From Terrimesophilobacter sp044464485 (lineage in GTDB: Bacteria > Actinomycetota > Actinomycetes > Actinomycetales > Microbacteriaceae): 64,000 bases of DNA. Under the pieces are notes generated by a model. That model searched no databases, had not been told where the DNA came from, and saw only the letters and a program-made list of their open reading frames with translations. Shown here piece by piece: positions 6,997 to 16,575 of the stretch (the stretch's first letter is position 1; every line of letters starts with the position of its first letter). A program made the translations under genes and the position numbers. The stretch lies in contig JBIQLG010000005.1 of the NCBI GenBank assembly GCA_044464485.1, positions 1 through 64,000 on the forward strand, given 5' to 3'.

Positions 6997-8226
6997 ATGG
7001 CCAGCACGCAGAATTTCATCATCGTCGGTGGGGGACTCGCGGGGGTGTCTGCCGCTGAAGAACTCCGCAAGCAGGGCTTTGAGGGAACCATCCAGCTCAT
7101 CGGAAAAGAGGCACACGCCCCCTACATCCGGCCGCCGCTGTCCAAGGGATATCTCAACGGTTCGGACGGGCTGGACGCCGTCTACGTGCATCCCAAGGAA
7201 TGGTACGCGGAGAACAGAATCGACCTGCTCACCGATACCACCGTTTTTGGCGTCAACGCCGCAGCGCACGAAGTCACGGTGTCGGGGGGTAAACCGCTGC
7301 ACTACGACAAGCTGCTCATTGCGACCGGCTCGTCCCCGCGCATGCTCGCGATCGACGGGGCAGAACTCGGGGGTGTGCATTACCTGCGTACGCTGGATGA
7401 TTCCCAAGCGCTCCACAAGGAACTCGCCAAGGGCGGCCGCAAACTCGTTCTCGTCGGCTCCGGCTGGATCGGCATGGAGGTCGGTGCAACTGCCCGCACC
7501 TTGGGCAATGACGTGACCATCCTCGAGCAGGTTCCGATTCCTCTCGCCAACGCGATCGGCGATGAGCTCGGCATGATGTTCCACGACGTGCACAAAGAGC
7601 ACGGCGTCGACATGCGGATGTCCGTGGTCGTCGACAAGATCGTCGGCAGCCACGGCAAGGTCTCCGGCGTGCAGTTGAAGGACGGCGAAGTAATTCCGGC
7701 CGACCTCGTGCTCATCGGCGTCGGCGCGGTGCCGAATGTCGCGCTCGCGGATGACGCCGGGCTGGTCACGGAGAACGGGATCGTCGTCGACCAGGCGATG
7801 CAGTCGAGCGATCCGGACATCTTCGCGGCCGGCGACGTGGCGAACGCGTTCCACCCGCTGGCCAACATGCGTCTGCGCAGCGAGCACTGGGCGAACGCTC
7901 TCAACGAGGGGCCGGCGGCCGCGCGCGGAATGCTCGGGCAGAACGAGAGCTTCGAGGACATCCCCTACTTCTACACCGACCAGTACGACGTCGGGATGGA
8001 GTACTCGGGTTATGGCCCCATGACCAAGGGCGCGAAGATTGTCTATCGCGGCGATCGCGACAAGCGCGAGTTCATCGCGTTCTGGCTCAAGAACGATCGG
8101 GTGGTTGCCGGCATGAACGTGAACGTGTGGGACGTGAACGATCAGGTGCAGCGCATCATCCGCGAGGGCAAGGAGATGGACGAGGCGCGACTGACCGACG
8201 AATCCGTGCCGCTCGAAGAGCTCTGA
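6997..8226 (+). CDS. FAD/NAD(P)-binding oxidoreductase (ferredoxin reductase type)
   Basis: The protein is 409 residues, with FAD-binding GGGLAG (11-16) at the N-terminus and NAD(P)-binding GSGWIG (154-159) in the middle. PYIRPPLSKGYL and the DIFAAGDVA motif near residue 270 are typical of ferredoxin or rubredoxin reductases and AIF-like flavoproteins. It probably moves electrons from NAD(P)H to a ferredoxin or P450-type partner. The start has a strong GAGGAGAGAG ribosome site. It follows folE, probably in one transcript under the SufR-like regulator. The native partner is unknown. Confidence 0.85.
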   Translation: MASTQNFIIVGGGLAGVSAAEELRKQGFEGTIQLIGKEAHAPYIRPPLSKGYLNGSDGLDAVYVHPKEWYAENRIDLLTDTTVFGVNAAAHEVTVSGGKPLHYDKLLIATGSSPRMLAIDGAELGGVHYLRTLDDSQALHKELAKGGRKLVLVGSGWIGMEVGATARTLGNDVTILEQVPIPLANAIGDELGMMFHDVHKEHGVDMRMSVVVDKIVGSHGKVSGVQLKDGEVIPADLVLIGVGAVPNVALADDAGLVTENGIVVDQAMQSSDPDIFAAGDVANAFHPLANMRLRSEHWANALNEGPAAARGMLGQNESFEDIPYFYTDQYDVGMEYSGYGPMTKGAKIVYRGDRDKREFIAFWLKNDRVVAGMNVNVWDVNDQVQRIIREGKEMDEARLTDESVPLEEL

Positions 8227-8250
8227 CCCCTCACTCCGACGTGACGTCGA

Positions 8251-10641
8251 TCAACAGTGCTCCTTCCCTTCGGGAATGCGGCACAGAGTGAGCGTCCAGT
8301 TGTAATAGACCTGGTCGATCGAGCCCGGGTTTTCGGTGATGCAACTGGAGCTGCCTTCGATCGTGAGTGTTTTCTTCGCGGGGTCGAACACGTCGTTGAT
8401 CGCGGGAACTTTTCCGCCGTGTGAGGACGGTGATGCACAGGACTGCATCGAGGGCGCGACTGGAGGATCACGAGGAATCAGCGGATTGCCGCAACTCTTC
8501 CAGAGGTTGGACTCACTCGCCGGTGCTCCCGTAGCGTAAACGTGTCGAGCTTCCGGCATGCTCACCGAGAGTGTGCCGTCATACTTGCGAACCCCGCAGT
8601 CGGGGGCTGGGGTGAAGTTGGGGGTGCCGTCGCCCTGGCCGGCGCAGGCGACCGGCGGCCCCTTATACAGCGGAGGTTGCTGACCCGTTGCGGGTTCGAA
8701 AAAGGACTTGTCCGTGGTGTAGTGCACGGGAAGATCAAATAGTTCAAGCCCGTTTCCGTTCCCGATGTCGACGCCGGAAAAGGTGCCCTTCAGCGGAAAG
8801 AACACGAACGCCTGATCGCCGACATTGGTGTACGGGTTGCTGATCAACGCGGCGGTAATGGCCGCTTTGTCGGATGTGAACGAGACCTTCCCATCCACGG
8901 ATTGATTGAGAATCGTCGAAGGAGCGCCGCACGTGTTATCGAACTGCTCGTTCCAGGCGCGATGGATCGTCATATCACCCTTCACCGAAGCCTCGAAATT
9001 AGCGTCGAGCTTCCAGTCGCGAACGGGAATCGGATCGGAGAACGTGATGAATTTTGTGCGACTGAGCAATTCGGGAATCTGACTCAATCCGAGGCTGCCG
9101 ACGACATCCAATGCGTCCCAGGGAAGCGCAGCCATGTCGCGCCAGAAGTTTGTCCCCTTGATATCGGACCGTGCCTTCACTTCCACGGTGAGATCTTTAG
9201 CCGTCGCTTTGTCGGGGATGAGGTTTTTCTGGGGCGCACCGGAGAGCTTGAATGCGACGACTCCATCACCGTTCGTGATCCCGCTCGTTACCGGGTCGGC
9301 ACCGCCCTTTCCGTCGCCCACCCGCAGCACGGCAGGGTTGGCCGTCGAAAGGTTGACGTCGATACCGGAAAGTGAGCCTTGAGCACTGTTCGGCATCTCG
9401 AACCCGAAAAAGCCTGTAAACAGGTTGAGGCATTCGCTGATCTTCCCCCACGTGGTGGGGTCGAAAGTGTAGGAGATGTTGAGGTTTTGGATCTCGCCGG
9501 GTTTCATTTCCTTCGTTCTTACGAGCGGAGCTCTGTCTATCGTGAACGTCGCGCGAAGCGATGAAACTTTGGCGAGAAATGACGTGTACGCGGCGATGAG
9601 CCGTGCGTAGCCGATGTAACTCGCGGCCCTGTCAATACCAAGTTTGCTGCCGGTCTCGGCAACTTTCTGTGCTGCGTCGGAGATGAGCTTGAACGTCAGG
9701 TCAAACACGAAAGTGGAGAACCCCTTTTGCGCCTGATTGAGGATCTCCTGCGACCATGGATTCTCCTGGTTTTCGCACGGCCGACGCTTGCCGTCGGACT
9801 TCAGCGAACTGATGAGCGAGGCTGTGTCGACAGTTGCCCCTTCGGCTCTCGGCGAAGTGGTCCCGGGCTCTCCGGCCGCCCCGGCATCGGCAACGCCTCG
9901 AGTCGCAAGTTCGGCACCGAGCCGTCGGAGCAGCAATTCGATCTGCGCCCACGAAAGAGTGACCTGGTCGGGCTCGATCGGATGTGTGCCGTCGACGAAC
10001 GCGTTGCCAAATGCCCAAAAGACGATACTGAACTCGCGGTCGCGTGCCCCCAGCAATTCACTGAAAAGCGTCGAGGTGAAGTTTGCGTCGTCGAGGCCGG
10101 GAATCGCGCCGAGCGTGCCCGCGAGATCCGAAAGCCGCTGCCCACCCGGCGTGGCAGCAAGCACGGAGTGGAGCCGAAGCTCGGCGTCGGTCAGCGGCCA
10201 GCCGGTCCCGGTCTTCCCGTTGATGTGAATCGGCTTGCCGTCGGCTCCTGCCACAGCGATGCCCGCCGTGACCAGCAGGGACTCCCACGCTGCGACACCC
10301 GCTTTCCCCCCGACCTGCGCGTCCCTGGCGAGCTCCTTGATCGCTTTGATCTGCGCGGCGACTTTGTCCTGATTGGCCTGAGCGGCCTTCCCATACGCGT
10401 CCACCGCGGCGTTGTAGGCGTTCATGGCCGCCGAATCGTGAGGGTCTGCGGGAGCGACAGGCAGCGGCGGCAGATCAGGTGACGGCGGTAGCGGTGCGGG
10501 CGGCGGGAGAGGCCCGGTGTAGAGACTCGTGTCGTGAACTTCCGGCGAATCCTGGGGCCGGTTGACGCACCCGGTGAGGAGCAGCGCGCTGATGATTCCG
10601 AGTGCGAGAAAGCGGTAAAAGTGACGGATTCGAAAAGTCAT
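8251..10641 (-). CDS. Large lipoprotein of unknown function
   Basis: This is a 796-residue protein with a lipoprotein signal peptide: a hydrophobic stretch at about 10-24 ending in LLTGC, so Cys25 is the likely lipidated residue. A proline-rich linker follows (about 44-64, PLPPPAPLPPSP), then an Ala-rich helical region (about 70-110). The remainder looks like several globular domains, probably beta-rich. Multiple Cys toward the C-terminus (for example GPPVACAGQG and SSSCITEN) suggest disulfides outside the cell. It is monocistronic, and a short gap separates it from the convergent flavoprotein gene. No domain family could be named with confidence. Confidence 0.8.
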   Translation of the reverse strand: MTFRIRHFYRFLALGIISALLLTGCVNRPQDSPEVHDTSLYTGPLPPPAPLPPSPDLPPLPVAPADPHDSAAMNAYNAAVDAYGKAAQANQDKVAAQIKAIKELARDAQVGGKAGVAAWESLLVTAGIAVAGADGKPIHINGKTGTGWPLTDAELRLHSVLAATPGGQRLSDLAGTLGAIPGLDDANFTSTLFSELLGARDREFSIVFWAFGNAFVDGTHPIEPDQVTLSWAQIELLLRRLGAELATRGVADAGAAGEPGTTSPRAEGATVDTASLISSLKSDGKRRPCENQENPWSQEILNQAQKGFSTFVFDLTFKLISDAAQKVAETGSKLGIDRAASYIGYARLIAAYTSFLAKVSSLRATFTIDRAPLVRTKEMKPGEIQNLNISYTFDPTTWGKISECLNLFTGFFGFEMPNSAQGSLSGIDVNLSTANPAVLRVGDGKGGADPVTSGITNGDGVVAFKLSGAPQKNLIPDKATAKDLTVEVKARSDIKGTNFWRDMAALPWDALDVVGSLGLSQIPELLSRTKFITFSDPIPVRDWKLDANFEASVKGDMTIHRAWNEQFDNTCGAPSTILNQSVDGKVSFTSDKAAITAALISNPYTNVGDQAFVFFPLKGTFSGVDIGNGNGLELFDLPVHYTTDKSFFEPATGQQPPLYKGPPVACAGQGDGTPNFTPAPDCGVRKYDGTLSVSMPEARHVYATGAPASESNLWKSCGNPLIPRDPPVAPSMQSCASPSSHGGKVPAINDVFDPAKKTLTIEGSSSCITENPGSIDQVYYNWTLTLCRIPEGKEHC

Positions 10642-10757
10642 GCGCCAGCCAGCCCCCCGAAATCGAACTAAAATTCAGATAAAGACTCGCGAATCGTATT
10701 CCTATCCTTTTCGTGACGTCAACATATTTGTGCAATTGGTCCTGAATCGGAGACAAG

Positions 10758-11648
10758 GTGGGCGAAGCGCAGCGGGTTTCGAATTCTGCCCAGAGAGTCA
10801 TTGGCACGCGAACCTTCGACTTCGATCGCGAGGTCGCCGTCATGGCCGTCATCAATCGCACGCCCGATTCATTCTTCGACAAGGGTGCCACCTACGCGCT
10901 CGACAAGGCGGTAGAGGCTTCGCTCAAAGCGGCGAAGGATGGTGCCGACTGGGTCGACATCGGCGGCGTGCCGTTCGGGCGTGGCCCGGTGGTCTCCGTT
11001 GAGCAAGAACTGGAACGTGTGGTGCCGGTGGTGGCGGCGATCTCCGCGGCATCCGATGTCGTGATTTCTGTCGATACATTCAACGCGCAGGTGGCGTCAG
11101 CTGCGATCGCCGCCGGAGCCGCGGTCATCAACGACACGAGCGGCCTGTTCGATCCGGACATGGCATCCGCCGTCGCCGCGACTGACGCAACGCTCGTACT
11201 CACGCACAGCATGTCGCCGCCGCGGGCTGAACCGCCCAAACCCGAATACGTGGATGTCGTGCACGAGGTGATCGCTTTTTTGCGCGACCGAATCGAACGC
11301 GCGAAGGCCGCGGGCATCCGCGACGACCGCATCATCGTCGACCCGGGGCATGACCTCAACAAAAATACCTATCACTCGCTGGAATTGACCCGGCGACTGC
11401 ACGAAATTGCGGCGCTCGGCTACCCGACACTGGCGGCCGTCTCCAACAAGGACTTCATCGGAGAGATGACGGACCGCAAGCAGGGCGAACGTCTTGAGGG
11501 TTCCCTCGCCGCCGCCGTGTTCTGCATCCTGGAGGGCGCCCGCATTGTTCGGATGCACGACGTGCCTGCCACGGTAGCTGCCGTGCGGATGGTCGAGGGC
11601 ATCCTCGGTTGGCGCAAGCCCGCCTGGACGATACACAATATGGGATGA
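10758..11648 (+). CDS. folP2: FolP2-type dihydropteroate synthase homologue
   Basis: The 296-residue protein has a pterin-binding TIM-barrel fold. The signature strand reads VINRTPDSFFDKGAT (about 31-45), very close to mycobacterial FolP2 as I recall it and unlike the NVTPDSFSDGG of true dihydropteroate synthases. The downstream DPGHDLNKNTYH replaces the canonical DPGFGFGK loop. In mycobacteria the FolP2 paralogue is reported to lack synthase activity, so this protein may act on another pterin-like substrate. The GTG start overlaps AAGG. The next gene starts inside its stop (ATGA), so the two are translationally coupled. The symbol is by resemblance. Confidence 0.8.
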   Translation: MGEAQRVSNSAQRVIGTRTFDFDREVAVMAVINRTPDSFFDKGATYALDKAVEASLKAAKDGADWVDIGGVPFGRGPVVSVEQELERVVPVVAAISAASDVVISVDTFNAQVASAAIAAGAAVINDTSGLFDPDMASAVAATDATLVLTHSMSPPRAEPPKPEYVDVVHEVIAFLRDRIERAKAAGIRDDRIIVDPGHDLNKNTYHSLELTRRLHEIAALGYPTLAAVSNKDFIGEMTDRKQGERLEGSLAAAVFCILEGARIVRMHDVPATVAAVRMVEGILGWRKPAWTIHNMG

Positions 11649-12418
11649 GCTCCTCGACCTCGAACGCGCACATAGACCGGCTGTGGCCGGACGCCTCGCC
11701 CGCGCTGAGCGATGAAGAAATCGTCGCGGGTCTGATGTCGGATAGCCCTGTGCTGCGCGTCAACTTCGTCTCGAGCGTGGACGGTGCCGTCACGCACGAC
11801 GGCCGCTCCGGCGGCCTTTCGGATGATGCCGATAAGCGCCACTTCGAACTGCTTCGCCGCGTGTGCGATGTCGTGCTCGTGGGAGCGGGCACCGTGCGCA
11901 CGGAAGGTTACGGCGCGATGCGCGTGAGCGAAGAGTCTGCCCGCTGGCGGCTCGCGAACGGGTTGAATGAGCATCCGGTGTTCGCGATCGTGAGCGGGCG
12001 TCTCGAGCTCGACCCCGAGTCGGACATTTTCACGGATGCGCCCGTGCGGCCGATCGTGTTCACGACCGAGGAGGGCGCGTCATCCGCTGCCGCATTCGAG
12101 AGTGCCGCGGATGTCGTCGTCGCGAACAATTCGGCGGATGCGGCGCCCGATGCCGGGAAAGTACACGGTCCGACGATCGTTGCCGCACTGCATGAGCGCG
12201 GGCTGAGGAACGTGCTGTGCGAGGGTGGACCGCACCTGTTCGGCACCCTGCTCGCGGACGGCGTGGTCGATGAGCTGTTCCTCACCATCAACCCGAGCCT
12301 CGAGGCGGGCGACGCGATGCGCATCACCGCCGGCGAGCTCACTGAGCCCGCGCAGCTTGCGCTCGCCAGCGTGCTCGCGTCGGACTCGACTCTTCTTCTG
12401 AGGTACCGGGTCGGGTGA
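11645..12418 (+). CDS. RibD C-terminal domain reductase (pyrimidine reductase family)
   Basis: This 257-residue protein matches the reductase half of RibD, an NADPH-dependent dihydrofolate-reductase-like fold. Conserved blocks are NFVSSVDGAVT near residue 40, VVLVGAGTVRTEGYG near 85, and CEGGPHLFGTLLADGVVDEL near 200. No deaminase domain is present. Stand-alone RibD-C proteins in actinobacteria, such as Rv2671, can reduce dihydrofolate, and the coupling to a FolP2-like gene by an ATGA overlap fits a pterin role. Start ATG 11645 was chosen for this overlap; an upstream in-frame ATG at 11609 would lie inside folP2. Confidence 0.85.
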   Translation: MSSSTSNAHIDRLWPDASPALSDEEIVAGLMSDSPVLRVNFVSSVDGAVTHDGRSGGLSDDADKRHFELLRRVCDVVLVGAGTVRTEGYGAMRVSEESARWRLANGLNEHPVFAIVSGRLELDPESDIFTDAPVRPIVFTTEEGASSAAAFESAADVVVANNSADAAPDAGKVHGPTIVAALHERGLRNVLCEGGPHLFGTLLADGVVDELFLTINPSLEAGDAMRITAGELTEPAQLALASVLASDSTLLLRYRVG

Positions 12419-12435
12419 GCGGCCGGCTCGCGAGA

Positions 12436-12552
12436 CCATGACGGCGTTCGTTCCCCATGAGGGCGAAGTTTCGCGGTCCTTTCGACGACGGTGCCAGCCA
12501 TGACGGCGTTTGTTCCCCATGACGGCGAACATTCGCCGTCCTGGGGAACAAA
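12436..12552. repeat. Intergenic repeat with long near-perfect hairpin
   Basis: Two copies of a 32-base unit (12436-12467 and 12498-12529) differ at two positions and begin CCATGACGGCG. The second copy continues into its own inverted copy, forming a 21-bp stem with one mismatch (12509-12529 with 12532-12552) and a 2-base loop. It lies between convergent genes, where a bidirectional terminator could act, but the repetition suggests a REP-like dispersed element. Confidence 0.7.
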
Positions 12553-12617
12553 TGGCCTCCCGGTGTGACGCCGGGGGGCGGGGGGGGCGGCGTGGCAGGG
12601 CTAGGCGGCGAGGTTGG

Positions 12618-14261
12618 TCAGGCGGCGAGAAGGGCGTGCGCGTCGAGGATCGTGTAGCTGTAGCCTTGCTCGGCAAGGAATCGCTGCCGGTTCTGCGCGA
12701 AATCCTGATCGACGGTATCGCGCGCGACGAGCGTGTAGAAGTTCGCCGGCAATCCGGATTCCTTCGGGCGCAGCAGCCGGCCGAGCCGTTGCGCTTCCTC
12801 CTGCCGTGAGCCGAACGTGCCGGAAACCTGAATCGCAACGGTCGCCTCCGGAAGATCCACGGAGAAGTTCGCGACCTTCGAGACCACCAGCAGTTTCGTC
12901 GTTCCGTCGCGGAACTCCTGGTAGAGACGTTCTCGTTCGTCTACGGGAGTTGCGCCGGTCAGTTTCGGCGCGTTCAGGGCATCCGCCAACTCATCGATCT
13001 GATCCAGGTACTGGCCGATGACAAGGATGCGTTCGCCGTCGTGCTGTTGCACGAGCTGCCGGACGACGCGAAGTTTGGCCGGCGCGGTCGCCGCGAGCCG
13101 GTAGCGGTCCTTGTCGCTGCTTGCGGCGTACTCGAGTCGCTCCTGAGCAGGCAGGTCGATGCGCACTTCGAAACAGGATGCGGGAGAAATAAAGCCCTGC
13201 GCCTCGATTTCCTTCCACGGCGCATCGAATCGCTTGGGACCGATGAGACTGAATACGTCGCCTTCGCGGCCGTCCTCCCGCACGAGTGTTGCCGTGAGGC
13301 CGAGACGGCGCCGTGCCTGAAGTTCCGCCGTGAGCTTGAACACCGGGGCCGGCAGAAGGTGGACCTCGTCGTAGATGACGAGACCCCAGTCCATCGCGTC
13401 CAGCAGCGAAAGATGCGCATATTTGCCTTGCCGCTTCGCCGTGAGGATCTGGTAGGTCGCGATCGTGACGGGTCTGATTTCTTTCACCTGACCGGAGTAC
13501 TCGCCAATCTCCTCCTCGGTGAGCGAGGTGCGGCGCAGCAGTTCGCTGCGCCACTGCCTGGCAGAGACTGTGTTGGTGACGAGCACGAGAGTCGTGGCGT
13601 GAGTCTGGGCCATTGCGCCGGCTCCCACGAGAGTTTTTCCCGCCCCGCACGGCAGTACGACGACGCCCGAACCGCCGTCGAGGAAGCTCGCGATCGCGTG
13701 CTCCTGATATGGCCGCAGGCTCCAGTCAGCGGTATCCAGTTGTATCGGATGCGGCGTGCCCGGGGTATATCCCGCGCGATCTTCTGCCGGCCAGCCGAGC
13801 TTCACGAGTTCCTGCTTGAGCTGGCCCCGCGCCCATGCCGCGACTCCGAAACGGTGGGGCGCGAGCCGCTCGGTGAGCAGTGGGACCACTTTTTTTGCGC
13901 GTGCGATTTCTGCCAGCACAGCCTCATCCGTCGCGTGCAGTTCCAGTTCACCGGTTTCGGATCGTTCGATCACCAGTCGGCCGTAACGTCCCACCGTCTC
14001 GCGGATGTCCACGGCAACCGACTGCGGTACCGGGAACTTCGAGAAACGTTCGAGAGTGTGCAGCATTCCCTCGGCGTCGTGGCCGGCCGCGCGGGCATTC
14101 CAGAGGCCGAGTCGCGTGATGCGGTAGGTGTGGATATGTTCCGGAGCCCGTTCCAGTTCCGCGAAGACCGCAAGTTCGTGGCGGGAATCCTCGGCCTGGG
14201 GGTGCGCTACTTCCAGCAGAACAGTGCGATCGCTTTGCACGATGAGAGGACCGTCAGACAT
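12618..14261 (-). CDS. XPB-type DNA repair helicase
   Basis: The protein is 547 residues and belongs to superfamily 2. Walker A is CGAGKT (205-210), Walker B is the DEVH box (298-301), and LGLTATLVRED is motif III. A C-terminal helicase lobe carries QEEAQRLGRLLRPK (motif VI). An N-terminal region of about 180 residues corresponds to the XPB damage-recognition and helicase-domain leader. It is homologous to bacterial XPB (Rv0861c type), a 3'-5' helicase thought to act in repair. The gene downstream of its start encodes the helicase-associated protein usually found beside it. Confidence 0.92.
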   Translation of the reverse strand: MSDGPLIVQSDRTVLLEVAHPQAEDSRHELAVFAELERAPEHIHTYRITRLGLWNARAAGHDAEGMLHTLERFSKFPVPQSVAVDIRETVGRYGRLVIERSETGELELHATDEAVLAEIARAKKVVPLLTERLAPHRFGVAAWARGQLKQELVKLGWPAEDRAGYTPGTPHPIQLDTADWSLRPYQEHAIASFLDGGSGVVVLPCGAGKTLVGAGAMAQTHATTLVLVTNTVSARQWRSELLRRTSLTEEEIGEYSGQVKEIRPVTIATYQILTAKRQGKYAHLSLLDAMDWGLVIYDEVHLLPAPVFKLTAELQARRRLGLTATLVREDGREGDVFSLIGPKRFDAPWKEIEAQGFISPASCFEVRIDLPAQERLEYAASSDKDRYRLAATAPAKLRVVRQLVQQHDGERILVIGQYLDQIDELADALNAPKLTGATPVDERERLYQEFRDGTTKLLVVSKVANFSVDLPEATVAIQVSGTFGSRQEEAQRLGRLLRPKESGLPANFYTLVARDTVDQDFAQNRQRFLAEQGYSYTILDAHALLAA

Positions 14262-14286
14262 AACGTTCCAGTCTACGGCGCGAAGT

Positions 14287-16173
14287 TCACGTCGTGATGG
14301 CGGAGACGCTGGAGAGCGGGAACGTGCGTTCGATCTCGGAGATCGGATCGCGCGCGCGGAGTCGACCCCCTGCGACGCTTGCCGGTTCGACGCGATAGTC
14401 CACGACAGTTCCGTTAGGCATCCGCACGCTCACGGTTACCGTCGCCTTCGAGCGGATCGCCGCGTGCAGTTGCCGGGCGAACCAGGCCTCATCGGCGTCA
14501 TCCGGTGCGCTCGCCTCCGCTGCCCTCATCGTGCGCAGCAGCGAACGCAAGGGGTCCTGGATCGGGGATGTTGCCACACGTTGCCACGCCCTTCCGGTTG
14601 CCCTGCTGCGCAGGGGCGCGGTTCGACCAGGTTCCACGAGTTTGCCGCTCGTGTCTTCCGCCGCCACGGGATAGCGCGCATCCCGAAGAACGGAATAGAG
14701 CTGGTCGCGGTCTCGCGGACTGACGAGGCGCCCGTCGCCTGACGGGCGGAGTGCAAGGCCCGCCAAATTTCGGTCAACCAAGACCGTGCGCAACAGCACC
14801 GGGTCTTCGGAACGAACGTAACTGACCGCGGATGGCTCCGCCGTGCCCGTGGAAGCCGGGGGCAGCGACCCTGCACGCAACAGTCCGTGTCGTGTCGCGG
14901 TTTCCGAAATGAGGTAGTGGAGCGGCTGCGGAACACCCGCCAGTGCGATACTTTCCAGAAATTCGAGCATCGTCGACGCGGTTTCATGACCGCTCACCGC
15001 CCGCATGACGCTTTCGCGCGTGAACCGGAACCGCGCCGCGATGGAGTTTCCGTCCGCGTCCGCCATGGCGCGGATGCGGGCATCAAGATCAGGTCTCAGC
15101 GGCGCTGTCGCGACCGCGGTGAGGTCATGCTGAAGGTAGATCTTGTCCACCGGTGAGGGGAGCGTCGCCGCGAGGAAGGCGCGTGCGCCGTTTTCGTCGC
15201 GGCCGAGGAGCAGCGCGGCGGGTGTGCTGATGATGTGACGGCTCGTCACCCCGAGTGTTTCGGAGTCGCGCAGTCGAATGTGGCGCTCCTCGTCCAGCCA
15301 GTCTCGGCCTCCCGGATAGTTCCAGTCGAGCCATCGCGCAAGCCCGTCGCCGTACACGGTGTCGAAACGTTCGCTCAACTGCTTTCGGATGTCGGAACAG
15401 TGCCTCGACATCCACGCGCCTGCGACGGTGGCCCACTGTTCCGCGTGGCCGAGCCTCAGCCACGGCGCGTGCGCATCCGTGACGACCAGCAGCGAATCGG
15501 TTGAGGCGATGAGATTCGCCACCCGACCGAAATCGACGAGCGACCTCACGACGGCGTCGTCGACATGCGTGAGGGCGGCGAGGCTGCGAATGGCCGGCCT
15601 TCCGAGAGTGCCATTGGCCAGGAGCGGCACCGGTTCTCGCTGGATCACATGGATCAGTTCGGTGAGCGCGAGTGTCGCGCTGAAGGCATGCTCGCTCGCG
15701 GCACGGTCAGTGGCGGCCCGAACCTCCGGCGAAAGGGTTTCGCCGAGCGGCTCTGCCGCTCCGTCGGCACCGACCGTGCTGGCCGCATCGGCAACATCGG
15801 GCAGGCCCAGCTCTGGCCAGCGTTGGAGTTGCGTGCTCACTTCTTTCCATGTTTCCAGGCGCTCGTTCGCACCGTGGATGAGGAACTGCGTTCGAAGTCG
15901 ATCGAGACTGCTCTGCGACAGTTCGACAGCGCTGTGAAGCTCCTCGAACGACGCAGCGCCACCGGAAAGCCGAGCGAGAGCGCTCAGCGAGGTGCGGTCG
16001 AGACGGGTCAGGCACTCCTGCAGGGATGCCGCGCCGAGCAACTCGTCCGCGAGGTCGAAAAAATCGCGGATGCCGGCCGGTGTCATGCGACGAAGCCTCA
16101 GGCCGCGGATGAGGTCGTCATCCGATGTCTCGCGCAGGACGGTTGCGAGGCTTCCGGTGCTGACGGGTCTCAT
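14287..16173 (-). CDS. Helicase-associated protein (XPB/Ssl2 N-terminal-like domain)
   Basis: The protein is 628 residues from ATG 16173 (MRPVSTGSLATVL). It has no ATPase motifs. The N-terminal third consists of helical winged-helix-like segments (LRRMTPAGIRDFFDLADELL, LDRTSLSALARL). The C-terminal part (about 390-520) resembles the helicase C-terminal XPB/Ssl2 N-terminal-like domain, ending with a short beta-rich WYL-like segment (VRMPNGTVVDYRVEPASVAGG). It lies 25 bases before xpb on the same strand, and this pair is conserved in actinobacteria. It presumably partners or regulates the XPB helicase; the function is not experimentally named. Confidence 0.8.
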   Translation of the reverse strand: MRPVSTGSLATVLRETSDDDLIRGLRLRRMTPAGIRDFFDLADELLGAASLQECLTRLDRTSLSALARLSGGAASFEELHSAVELSQSSLDRLRTQFLIHGANERLETWKEVSTQLQRWPELGLPDVADAASTVGADGAAEPLGETLSPEVRAATDRAASEHAFSATLALTELIHVIQREPVPLLANGTLGRPAIRSLAALTHVDDAVVRSLVDFGRVANLIASTDSLLVVTDAHAPWLRLGHAEQWATVAGAWMSRHCSDIRKQLSERFDTVYGDGLARWLDWNYPGGRDWLDEERHIRLRDSETLGVTSRHIISTPAALLLGRDENGARAFLAATLPSPVDKIYLQHDLTAVATAPLRPDLDARIRAMADADGNSIAARFRFTRESVMRAVSGHETASTMLEFLESIALAGVPQPLHYLISETATRHGLLRAGSLPPASTGTAEPSAVSYVRSEDPVLLRTVLVDRNLAGLALRPSGDGRLVSPRDRDQLYSVLRDARYPVAAEDTSGKLVEPGRTAPLRSRATGRAWQRVATSPIQDPLRSLLRTMRAAEASAPDDADEAWFARQLHAAIRSKATVTVSVRMPNGTVVDYRVEPASVAGGRLRARDPISEIERTFPLSSVSAITT

Positions 16174-16190
16174 TGACACTGATCGTGACG

Positions 16191-16475
16191 CTAACGCGAG
16201 TCTTCTCGCGCGGCACGCGAACGGCGCACCCCGTTCGAGACGAGCAGCGCGATGATGAGCACGAAGGCGACAGGCAGACCGTAGTACTGAACGACGAAGA
16301 TCACGGGCCAAATGCCGTGGCTGAAGCCGTCGTTAGCACCCGCACCGAGCCAAGTTCCCAGAATCACGGACAGGAAACACACCAGGGCAAGCGCGATCAA
16401 CACCACGACGGCAATCGCGAGGATTCGTTCGATACGATTGGATTTCACGGGTGGCGGGGTCTTGCGCTCGTTCAT
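16191..16475 (-). CDS. Small membrane protein, two helices
   Basis: The gene encodes 94 residues from ATG 16475 (MNERKTPPPVKSN). Two membrane helices are clear: about 18-41 (ILAIAVVVLIALALVCFLSVI) and about 57-83 (IWPVIFVVQYYGLPVAFVLII). A basic tail ends it. No named family was recognised. It is co-directional with the helicase-associated gene (17 bases apart) and diverges from the cold-shock gene. Confidence 0.7.
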   Translation of the reverse strand: MNERKTPPPVKSNRIERILAIAVVVLIALALVCFLSVILGTWLGAGANDGFSHGIWPVIFVVQYYGLPVAFVLIIALLVSNGVRRSRAAREDSR

Positions 16476-16575
16476 GGTCACACCCCAAGGATACGCGGGG
16501 CCGGTTTGCCCGTATTCTTGAGGGGTGAGATCGTCGGCATGACATCCGTGCCGCGACCGAGAAAGAGGTAGTGCC

